DNA of 6,594 nucleotides from Halovivax sp. (lineage in GTDB: Archaea; Halobacteriota; Halobacteria; Halobacteriales; Natrialbaceae): NCBI GenBank assembly GCA_007135505.1, contig SLIS01000072.1:1-6594 (forward strand), given 5' to 3'. Position numbers and translations under genes: made by a program. The notes beneath the pieces were generated by a model that worked only from the letters and a program-made list of their open reading frames with translations, made no database searches and was not told where the DNA came from. This document shows, in pieces, positions 1 to 4,219 of the stretch (within the stretch, counting starts at the first letter, position 1; the number at the start of each line of letters is the position of its first letter).

Positions 1-223
1 CGGTGCGGCCCTCGGGGCGGCGGCCGGCGTCGTCGCGACGGTCCTCGCGATCGCGGCGCTATTCGTACTGACCATCCCCGCGTTTTTCCTACTCACGGAG
101 GCGCTCGTCCAGATCCTACCGCAACTGACCGTGCTCTTCGCCGGCTACTTCGTGGGCTTCGGCGCGGTGGGCGGGGCACTGGGTGGGGCGATCGCCCAGG
201 GTGGCTCCGAGGCTAACTGGTAG
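1..223 (+). CDS. 3' end of a glycine-rich integral membrane protein (5' truncated)
   Basis: This is the last 73 codons of a gene that begins before the window; the frame starts at base 2 and ends at TAG 221-223. The visible peptide has two hydrophobic stretches: residues about 8-32 (Ala/Val/Leu rich, ending in Pro-Ala-Phe-Phe-Leu-Leu) and about 38-65. The second is full of small residues in a Gly-x3-Gly-like pattern, which often packs helices closely or supports oligomerisation. The tail is short and polar and ends in Asn-Trp. There are no catalytic motifs. It resembles the many small glycine-rich membrane proteins of haloarchaea, but the family cannot be named from this end alone. A hairpin follows three bases after the stop, and the next gene is convergent. 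Confidence 0.7.
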   Translation, partial: GAALGAAAGVVATVLAIAALFVLTIPAFFLLTEALVQILPQLTVLFAGYFVGFGAVGGALGGAIAQGGSEANW

Positions 224-225
224 TA

Positions 226-248
226 GGCCGGTTGACTGGTAACTGGCC
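226..248 (+). terminator. Hairpin after the membrane protein gene, possible terminator
   Basis: GGCCGGTT (226-233) pairs with AACTGGCC (241-248) around a 7-base loop. This gives eight pairs, one of them a G-U wobble, starting three bases after the stop codon. It lies between convergent genes, where a terminator is expected, but no T-run follows. Haloarchaeal termination often uses T-rich tracts rather than hairpins, so the role is uncertain. GGCCGGTT also recurs at 245-252 as a direct repeat. Confidence 0.3.
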
Positions 249-309
249 GGTTCCGACGGCGCTCTATGCAGCGTTCTCAGAGCCGATTTTCGGAATAAAC
301 GGCGGCCCG

Positions 310-519
310 TCAATCCGTCGCGTTTTTCGAGCGATACCACTCGATAGCCGCATGCCCGGCCAGAAACGAGACGCCGGCGATAATCCCGGCGATCCCGACG
401 GTGACATACCGGTCAGTATCGGTCATCGTCGTACTGTACCAGGTGATCGCGACGAGCGTGATCACCACGATGGTGAGGGCCGCGACCGTTTCTCGGTTAC
501 GCCCTGAAAGATCGGTCAT
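310..519 (-). CDS. Small two-helix membrane protein, family not recognised
   Basis: The 69-residue protein has two predicted transmembrane helices, about residues 11-29 and 38-57. They are joined by a short polar loop (Ser-Thr-Thr-Met-Thr-Asp-Thr-Asp). Arg and Lys cluster at the N-terminus and after helix 2 (Glu-Trp-Tyr-Arg-Ser-Lys), so by the positive-inside rule both ends should face the cytoplasm. The start is ATG at 519-517. A TATA-like palindrome centred 26-27 nt upstream supports this start and implies a leaderless transcript. The gene is divergent from rimI and convergent with the membrane protein gene to its left. No enzymatic motif or known family is recognised. The helices, the start and the well-placed promoter argue for a real gene. 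Confidence 0.7.
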   Translation of the reverse strand: MTDLSGRNRETVAALTIVVITLVAITWYSTTMTDTDRYVTVGIAGIIAGVSFLAGHAAIEWYRSKNATD

Positions 520-540
520 GGAAACGGGTTCAACGTGTTA

Positions 541-550
541 GATTATAATC
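541..550 (-). promoter_or_regulatory. TATA box of the small membrane protein gene
   Basis: GATTATAATC is a perfect 10-base palindrome centred 26-27 nt upstream of the minus-strand ATG (519). This is the spacing of an archaeal box A to the start of a leaderless mRNA. It is the most AT-rich stretch in this intergenic region. Confidence 0.65.
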
Positions 551-564
551 CTGTCTCGGACACC

Positions 565-584
565 TATCTGTTCGTGGACAGATA
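565..584. promoter_or_regulatory. Inverted repeat, candidate operator
   Basis: TATCTGT (565-571) and ACAGATA (578-584) form a perfect 7-base inverted repeat around six bases. The arms also agree at one further inner position. It lies 15 bp beyond the TATA box of the minus gene and about 50 bp before that of rimI. A smaller symmetric element, TGTC-TCG-GACA (552-562), sits between it and the minus TATA box. A dimeric repressor or activator site is the natural reading; the regulator is unknown. Confidence 0.4.
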
Positions 585-633
585 AGCCAGCAGGAGCCCG
601 CAACGACGCCGGTTGAGTCACACGGCGACCACG

Positions 634-640
634 TTTCTTA
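634..640 (+). promoter_or_regulatory. TATA-like box of rimI
   Basis: TTTCTTA is centred about 28 nt before the GTG at 665, in otherwise GC-rich DNA. The spacing fits a leaderless transcript and supports the GTG as the true start. Confidence 0.55.
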
Positions 641-664
641 TGGCCTGGGTCCGTAGCGACTGTC

Positions 665-1141
665 GTGACGATCACCCGGCCCGACCCCGAGGGCCTGACC
701 ATCCGGCGAGCCGAGCGGGCCGACCTGCTCGCCGTGGTGCGCATCGAGTCCGCCTCGTTCCCGGAGCCGTGGCCGGCGAACGCGTTCGAGTCGTTTCTCG
801 GCGAACCCGGTTTTCTCGTCGCCGTCGAGCCGGACGGGGCCGTCGTCGGCTACGCCGTCGCCGACGTCACGCCGACTCACGGTCGGCTGCTGGGACACCT
901 GAAGGACATCGCCGTCCACCCGGACCGACGCGGTAAGGGCATCGCGACGGCGCTGCTCCACCGCGTCCTCCTCGTCCTCCGTCGGGGCGGCGCCGACAGC
1001 GTCAAACTCGAGGTCCGCGAGTCGAACGGGGCCGCACGGGCGCTGTATCGATCCGCCGGCTTCGAGCCCTTCCGGCGAATCGACGGGTACTACGCCGACG
1101 GCGAGGACGCGCTCGTGCTGCTTCGCGATCTCGACCTCTGA
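665..1141 (+). CDS. rimI: RimI-type GNAT protein N-terminal acetyltransferase
   Basis: GNAT-fold enzyme that moves an acetyl group from acetyl-CoA to protein N-terminal amines. Bacterial RimI acetylates ribosomal protein S18; the archaeal relatives (Ard1-like) act more widely on cytoplasmic protein N-termini. The protein has 158 residues, normal for the family. The acetyl-CoA loop lies in KDIAVHPDRRGKGIATAL (residues 80-97) and fits R-x-x-G-x-A. Further family blocks are LEVRESNGAARALY (115-128) with Gly-Phe at 132-133, and Tyr-Tyr at 142-143 as in RimI signatures. GTG at 665 is chosen because a TATA-like box sits about 28 nt upstream and the N-terminus leads straight into the first GNAT strand (LTIRRAE, residues 11-17). 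The decarboxylase-tail ORF starts 29 bases downstream on the same strand and may be co-transcribed. The exact target proteins in haloarchaea are not settled by sequence. Confidence 0.9.
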   Translation: MTITRPDPEGLTIRRAERADLLAVVRIESASFPEPWPANAFESFLGEPGFLVAVEPDGAVVGYAVADVTPTHGRLLGHLKDIAVHPDRRGKGIATALLHRVLLVLRRGGADSVKLEVRESNGAARALYRSAGFEPFRRIDGYYADGEDALVLLRDLDL

Positions 1142-1170
1142 GTCGGTCCGGAGCCCACAGCGGCGGCACG

Positions 1171-1407
1171 ATGGCCCGGGTCCACCAGTACCTCGACGAA
1201 CTCACCCAGCGAATCGTCGACGACGTCGTCCGGAGCGGGCTGGCCTTTCTCACGACCACGACCATCCACGATCGGCGCGCCCTCCGACTGTCGATCTGCA
1301 ACCACCGGACGACCGAGGAGGACATCGAAACGGTGTTCGACGAACTGGCGAAGACGGGCGCGCGAATCGACGAGGCGTGGCGACAGCAAGCTGGCCTGCC
1401 GCTCTGA
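1171..1407 (+). CDS. C-terminal piece of a PLP-dependent (group II) decarboxylase, probable gene remnant
   Basis: The 78-residue ORF resembles only the last part of group II pyridoxal-phosphate decarboxylases (the family of L-2,4-diaminobutyrate, aromatic amino acid and glutamate decarboxylases). The telling block is ALRLSICNHRTTEEDI (residues 37-52), followed by an amphipathic helix. Family members end with this small C-terminal domain and the Arg-Thr-Thr-x-x-Asp motif. The PLP-binding lysine, the catalytic histidine and the whole large domain are absent; a full enzyme is about 450-500 residues. Upstream DNA is filled by rimI in another frame, so the missing part was not simply lost to a nearby frameshift. 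The ATG at 1171 has no TATA-like box, so any expression would come from the rimI transcript. It could be a decayed remnant or a small domain kept for another role; it cannot be a decarboxylase on its own. The fragment identity is recalled, not searched. Confidence 0.6.
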   Translation: MARVHQYLDELTQRIVDDVVRSGLAFLTTTTIHDRRALRLSICNHRTTEEDIETVFDELAKTGARIDEAWRQQAGLPL

Positions 1408-1439
1408 GGCGGACTCTCGGCCGGGCCCGAGCGTGGGCG

Positions 1440-1446
1440 TTTTCAC
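1440..1446 (+). promoter_or_regulatory. TATA-like box of the zinc-finger gene
   Basis: TTTTCAC is centred about 26 nt before ATG 1469. This spacing favours that ATG over an in-frame upstream GTG at 1433, which would place the box inside the coding region. Confidence 0.5.
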
Positions 1447-1468
1447 CCTCGCGACGCTATCGACGGGT

Positions 1469-1879
1469 ATGGGATACGCGTGTCCGATCTGTGGCGCGGA
1501 ACAGGTCGATGGCGTCCACCTGGCCAACCACCTCGCAGTCACCGCCTCGCTGGATCGACGGGACCACGTCGAGTGGCTGGACGAGCACGCCCCGGACTGG
1601 AACGAGTGCGGACCGGCGGAACTCGCCGAACGAGTCGTCGAGTACGCGCCCGAGGTCGAGACGCCCGAGTTCGAGACCGAATCCGGCTCCAATCCGGGCG
1701 TCGGGTTCGAAGACCACATCGCCGCCGGGAGCCGCCAATCCGGCCGCGGTGGCCCGGTCGAACGCTCCGACGAGGTCGAAGCCGTTCTCGAGGAGGCTCG
1801 CGAACTGACCGAGGGACTGACCGACGGGCCGGACGACGAGCCGGCAGCCGATCCGTCGACCGAGGACGAAAACGCGTAA
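1469..1879 (+). CDS. Small haloarchaeal protein with an N-terminal C2H2-like zinc motif (DUF5810-like)
   Basis: The 136-residue protein opens with Cys5-x2-Cys8-x8-His17-x3-His21, a compact C2H2 zinc-binding pattern. A helical acidic stretch follows (DHVEWLDEHAPDW, residues 32-44, then AELAERVVEYAPE). The rest is a low-complexity tail very rich in Glu, Asp, Gly and Ser, with one likely helix (EVEAVLEEARELTEGL). I recall this N-terminus from the haloarchaeal family DUF5810, but this is memory, not a search. The function is unknown; a small zinc finger suggests nucleic-acid or protein binding. ATG 1469 is preferred over GTG 1433 because the zinc motif then begins at residue 5 and the promoter spacing fits a leaderless mRNA. 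The next gene follows after 25 bases on the same strand. Confidence 0.8.
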   Translation: MGYACPICGAEQVDGVHLANHLAVTASLDRRDHVEWLDEHAPDWNECGPAELAERVVEYAPEVETPEFETESGSNPGVGFEDHIAAGSRQSGRGGPVERSDEVEAVLEEARELTEGLTDGPDDEPAADPSTEDENA

Positions 1880-1883
1880 CTAT
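1877..1883 (+). promoter_or_regulatory. TATA-like box before the DUF5809-like gene
   Basis: TAACTAT overlaps the stop codon of the preceding gene and is centred about 25 nt before ATG 1905. The downstream gene may therefore have its own leaderless transcript besides read-through from the gene before it. Confidence 0.4.
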
Positions 1884-1904
1884 CCGCCGGTCCAGTGGTC
1901 GCGT

Positions 1905-2333
1905 ATGGAGACCGAGGGATTCTTCGCGCCGGAGACCGCCTCCGAGGCCGGCGACTACTACGAGGCCGTGGGTCCGGTCGCCCAGACGACCGTCCGCGAG
2001 GTGGCGAAGGCCATGGACTTCGACCGTACGGAGTACCGCGAGCGCGTGACGGCCGACGTCGTCGAAACCGCCCGCGACGCCACGTTCGCGAGCCTCCTCG
2101 AGGTGACGATCGGGACGCGAGACGAGTACGAGACGTGGCGGGAGACGTACGACGGCGAGATTCACGAGGCCGGCCACGAGGCGGTGGACCGCGTGGTCTG
2201 GCACGTCGGCCCCGCCGACGAGGCAGTCGCCGCGACCTTCCAGAACGAACCGGATGCGGCGGTTGCGACGCTACGCCGGCAGGCGTTCGGCCGCCTCTAC
2301 CGGCCGCTTTTCGAGGACGGAGAACGTCGCTGA
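1905..2333 (+). CDS. Conserved haloarchaeal soluble protein (DUF5809-like), function unknown
   Basis: The 142-residue protein is acidic and soluble, with no signal peptide or membrane helix. It appears largely helical: FFAPETASEAGDYYEAVGP (residues 6-24) leads into a long helical region to about residue 70. A distinctive C-terminal block follows, with VVWH (97-100), AAATFQNEPDAAVATLRRQ (108-126) and FGRLYRPL (128-135). I recall this C-terminal pattern from the haloarchaeal family DUF5809, found near DUF5810 genes; this is memory only. Residues 87-91 read His-Glu-Ala-Gly-His, which formally matches the HExxH zinc-protease motif, but the protein is too small and otherwise unlike a known peptidase. 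ATG 1905 gives a plausible compact N-terminus. No reaction can be assigned. Confidence 0.8.
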   Translation: METEGFFAPETASEAGDYYEAVGPVAQTTVREVAKAMDFDRTEYRERVTADVVETARDATFASLLEVTIGTRDEYETWRETYDGEIHEAGHEAVDRVVWHVGPADEAVAATFQNEPDAAVATLRRQAFGRLYRPLFEDGERR

Positions 2334-2355
2334 CCGTCGCGGTCGAGCGCGGCCG

Positions 2356-2543
2356 TCAGTCTCCCGAAACCCCCGCGGTTTCGGGGCCGGACACGAGCTC
2401 CGGGTTTCTATATCGCACCCACAACCAGAGCAGCCTCGGCAGGACGAAGATGCAAAGCAGGATGCCCAGCCGATCGTGCGTCGTTACGGTCGCTGCGAAC
2501 GTGCAACGGCCGTCGCGAACCTGTCTATTGCGTCTCGTACCAT
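2356..2543 (-). pseudogene. Possible frame-broken small membrane protein gene
   Basis: On the minus strand an open frame ending at TGA 2358-2356 encodes a protein-like C-terminus: DRLGILLCIFVLPRLLWLWV, then RYRNPELVSGPETAGVSGD. This is a hydrophobic helix followed by a basic and then polar tail, typical of a small membrane protein. That frame is open upstream only to a TAA near 2585 and has no ATG, GTG or TTG before the helix. In another frame, ATG 2543-2541 begins an equally protein-like MVRDAIDRFATAVARSQRP that stops at TAA just before the helix. One lost base near the junction (about 2484-2500) would join the two into a protein of about 60 residues. This is inference: it may be a recent pseudogene, a sequencing error, or chance coding-like sequence. 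No TATA-like box lies at leaderless distance from the ATG; the nearest AT-rich site is about 60 nt upstream. Confidence 0.35.
2363..2385. terminator. 9-bp hairpin between converging reading directions
   Basis: CCCGAAACC (2363-2371) is perfectly complementary to GGTTTCGGG (2377-2385) around a 5-base loop. It starts 29 bases after the stop of the DUF5809-like gene and overlaps the end of the minus-strand remnant. There is no T-run, so termination is only suggested by position and stem strength. Confidence 0.35.
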
Positions 2544-2682
2544 GGTACCCCCGCTCCCGCTGGCCGGTAGCGAAGTGATCGGATTACCCTTCTCACGTCA
2601 CCTATATTAATTGACCTTTTAGGGTGCGCGATCCGACATACGAATTGACATAATTTCGAGGTCGCCGGGAGAAACCGCCACC

Positions 2683-2689
2683 TTCTATC
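2683..2689 (+). promoter_or_regulatory. TATA-like box of the NUDIX gene
   Basis: TTCTATC is centred about 28 nt before ATG 2714, again the leaderless spacing. The AT-rich block upstream (2600-2660) may add regulatory sites. Confidence 0.5.
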
Positions 2690-2713
2690 ACGCGCGACGC
2701 TTCGGCCATCGTA

Positions 2714-3250
2714 ATGACGGACGCCGACGAGTGGCCAGTTATCGAATCGAAAACGGAGTACGAGACCGGCTGGTACGACGGCGGCTACGATCTGGTCGAA
2801 CAGCCCGACGGCAGCGAGAAGCGCTACTACTGGGCCGATCTGGCGCCCGCGGTCGTCGTCGTGGCCAGTACGGGCTCGGAGATCCTGTTCGTCGAGCAGT
2901 ATCGGCCCACGACGCGGAATACGCACCTCGAGCTGCCGGCCGGCATCGTCGAGGATGGCGAATCCTACACGGAGGCGGCGGCTCGTGAACTCGAGGAGGA
3001 GACCGGCTTCCGCCCGTCGAGTACGGCCCTGGTCCAGGAGTACGCCGTCGCGACGGGTGTCCTCCGTCACGATCGGGCCATCGTCTACGCCGACGGCCTC
3101 GAACCCGGAGAACGCGAACTCGACTCCAACGAGTTCCTCGAGGTTCGGACGGTTCCGATCGCGGAGGCGATCGATCGCGCCCGGGCGGCCCCGGCCAACG
3201 ACGCCTCGATCAGTGCACTCTTTCTCGCCAAAGCGGACGGCTTCCTGTGA
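2714..3250 (+). CDS. NUDIX hydrolase, ADP-ribose pyrophosphatase type
   Basis: NUDIX enzymes hydrolyse nucleoside diphosphates linked to another moiety; members like this one typically cleave ADP-ribose to AMP and ribose 5-phosphate, a clean-up of NAD turnover products in the cytoplasm. The complete NUDIX box G-x5-E-x7-REUxEExGU is present from Gly77 to Phe99, with metal-binding Glu residues in RELEEETGF (91-99). EQYRP (61-65) and ELPAG (73-77) just before it are the hallmark of the ADP-ribose/NDP-sugar subgroup. The 178-residue length is normal. The N-terminal region (about residues 10-45) forms the extra strands usual in this subgroup and contains YETGWYDGGYDLVEQPDG. ATG 2714 is supported by the TATA-like box. 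The rhodanese gene follows after 64 bases with its own box. Substrate choice among ADP-ribose, NADH-type and sugar-nucleotide compounds cannot be fixed from sequence. Confidence 0.9.
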   Translation: MTDADEWPVIESKTEYETGWYDGGYDLVEQPDGSEKRYYWADLAPAVVVVASTGSEILFVEQYRPTTRNTHLELPAGIVEDGESYTEAAARELEEETGFRPSSTALVQEYAVATGVLRHDRAIVYADGLEPGERELDSNEFLEVRTVPIAEAIDRARAAPANDASISALFLAKADGFL

Positions 3251-3283
3251 CGGCGGCCCGCTCTCCGGTCGGCGACCCGTGTC

Positions 3284-3290
3284 CTTATTC
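3284..3290 (+). promoter_or_regulatory. TATA-like box of the rhodanese gene
   Basis: CTTATTC is centred about 28 nt before ATG 3315, in the short gap after the NUDIX gene. It supports ATG 3315 over in-frame codons further upstream that would overlap the NUDIX gene. Confidence 0.5.
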
Positions 3291-3314
3291 TGCCGGCGCT
3301 CGAACGGCCACCCG

Positions 3315-3677
3315 ATGGACGACGAGATCGATCCGGATTCGGTGTCAGCCCTCGTAGACCGCGACGACGTACGCGTCGTCGACATCCGCGATCCGACGAG
3401 CTTCGCCCGCGAACACATTCCCGGAAGCGAGAACGTCCCGTTTCAGCGCCTGCCCCAGCAAGTCGAGACCCTCGCCGACGCCGACCGCATCGTCACGGTG
3501 TGTCCGCACGGCAAGGCGAGCGTCCAGGCCGCGCGCCTCATCGCGTCGTTCGAAGGCTGTGCGGACGCCCGGGTCGAGAGCATGGCTGGCGGCCTGGAAG
3601 CCTGGCGCGAGCGCTACGAACTGGTCTCGGAGGCGGACGGCCCCGACGAAGCTGCGAACTCCGAACCGCCGTTCTAG
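3315..3677 (+). CDS. Single-domain rhodanese (sulfurtransferase)
   Basis: Rhodanese-fold protein of 120 residues, the usual size of a stand-alone domain. These proteins carry a persulfide on an active-site cysteine and pass sulfur to acceptors such as cyanide, thiols or sulfur-relay proteins. VVDIRDPTSFAREHIPGSENVP (21-42, written here as the known CH2A-like block), the active loop Cys63-Pro-His-Gly-Lys-Ala-Ser69 and the closing MAGGLEAW (90-97) appear in family order. The catalytic Cys is present, so it should be active. The loop is Cys-x2-Gly-x2-Ser. An acidic tail of about 18 residues follows the domain. The true acceptor is unknown, and nothing in the neighbourhood (NUDIX upstream, convergent aIF1 downstream) points to a sulfur pathway. 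ATG 3315 is chosen by domain fit and promoter spacing; the same frame stays open upstream through the NUDIX gene but has no domain match there. Confidence 0.9.
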   Translation: MDDEIDPDSVSALVDRDDVRVVDIRDPTSFAREHIPGSENVPFQRLPQQVETLADADRIVTVCPHGKASVQAARLIASFEGCADARVESMAGGLEAWRERYELVSEADGPDEAANSEPPF

Positions 3678-3790
3678 ACGCCGTCGGCGCCGGAGTAGTT
3701 GGTGGCCCCCTTCTGCGAGGTCGTCACTGTCGATGGCTCACGCGAACCGTCGCACGAAAACTGAAAACAGGTACTCAGCGCATCGCGGGT

Positions 3791-4084
3791 TCAGGCGACG
3801 TTGAAGCCACGATCACGGAGGAAGTCCTCGACGCGGCCGGTGTGGTTGCCCTGGAGCTCGATGTGGGAGTCCTCGACGGTCCCGCCACAGGCGAACTTCG
3901 ACTTCAGATCCGAGGAGAGACTGTCGAGGTCGACGTCCTTCGGATCGAACCCTTCGATGATCGTTACCTCCTTGCCGTACCTGCGCTCGTCAATGCGGAT
4001 TGTGAGTTGCTGCTGGCCCTTCGCAACGTCCTCGCAGACGCAGAGCTCGTCGGGCAACCCGCACGTCGAGCAGACTTCCGACAT
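3791..4084 (-). CDS. Translation initiation factor aIF1 (SUI1 family)
   Basis: SUI1-family protein of 97 residues, the archaeal counterpart of eIF1 and of bacterial YciH. It binds the small ribosomal subunit near the P site and promotes accurate start-codon selection. The N-terminus has Cys5-x2-Cys8-x6-Cys15-x-Cys17, a likely zinc site seen in archaeal members. The SUI1 core runs from about residue 26 to the end: [18 protein letters not shown] (30-47), then [12 protein letters not shown] (59-70) and [20 protein letters not shown] (75-94). The match is essentially full length, with no missing region. ATG 4084-4082 is backed by a strong TATA-like box 28 nt upstream. The gene is convergent with the rhodanese gene (113-base gap). 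It is upstream of nothing else on its strand here and is separated by 135 bases from the end of the transglutaminase gene, so it is probably transcribed alone. Confidence 0.95.
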   Translation of the reverse strand: MSEVCSTCGLPDELCVCEDVAKGQQQLTIRIDERRYGKEVTIIEGFDPKDVDLDSLSSDLKSKFACGGTVEDSHIELQGNHTGRVEDFLRDRGFNVA

Positions 4085-4107
4085 TACATCGGGGGCTACG
4101 AAATGAG

Positions 4108-4116
4108 CATATTAAA
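4108..4116 (-). promoter_or_regulatory. TATA box of the aIF1 gene
   Basis: On the minus strand this reads TTTAATATG, centred 28 nt before ATG 4084. It is the closest to the archaeal box A consensus of all promoters in the window, fitting a highly expressed translation factor and a leaderless mRNA. Confidence 0.7.
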
Positions 4117-4219
4117 CACTATCGGGACCGAGACGCCCTCGTCCGGTTCTTTTTCAGTGAACGGGGGCCTCGGTGGGTGTCGGCGTTCGCAACGGTTCGA
4201 TCGGGGCGTCGGTCGTGAC

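Larger units (their letters stand above)
2334..2713. other. 380-base region without an intact gene
   Basis: This stretch separates the DUF5809-like gene from the NUDIX gene. From left to right it holds a 9-bp hairpin (2363-2385), traces of a minus-strand small membrane protein gene (2356-2543), and an AT-rich block (about 2600-2660) with the word AATTGAC at 2609-2615 and again at 2643-2649. The TATA-like box of the NUDIX gene (2683-2689) lies at its right end. No tRNA-like structure was seen. Confidence 0.6.

Noticed and set aside
1433..1468. Upstream GTG start for the zinc-finger gene
   Set aside because: It would put the TATA-like box inside the coding region and add 12 residues before the conserved-looking MGYACPICG start.
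1539..2204. 221-codon minus-strand open frame opposite the two DUF genes
   Set aside because: Highly Arg-rich composition typical of an antisense shadow in haloarchaeal DNA.
2955..3314. Upstream in-frame extension of the rhodanese gene
   Set aside because: It overlaps the NUDIX gene in another frame, encodes Arg/Ser-rich sequence and has no domain match; ATG 3315 fits both domain and promoter.
2525..3418. Long minus-strand open frame opposite the NUDIX and rhodanese genes
   Set aside because: Its translation is Arg-rich and low in coherent structure, has no domain, and lies antisense to two well-identified genes. Long antisense frames are common in GC-rich DNA.
3678..3790. Gap between rhodanese and aIF1 examined for a small RNA or terminator
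   Set aside because: Only a GC-rich short palindrome is seen, with too small a loop to be a credible hairpin; no tRNA fold and no clear T-run.
4085..4219. Gap between aIF1 and the transglutaminase stop examined for a small gene
   Set aside because: Apart from the aIF1 TATA box, it holds only a short T-rich stretch on the plus strand (about 4147-4154) with no gene ending before it, and no coding frame worth calling.
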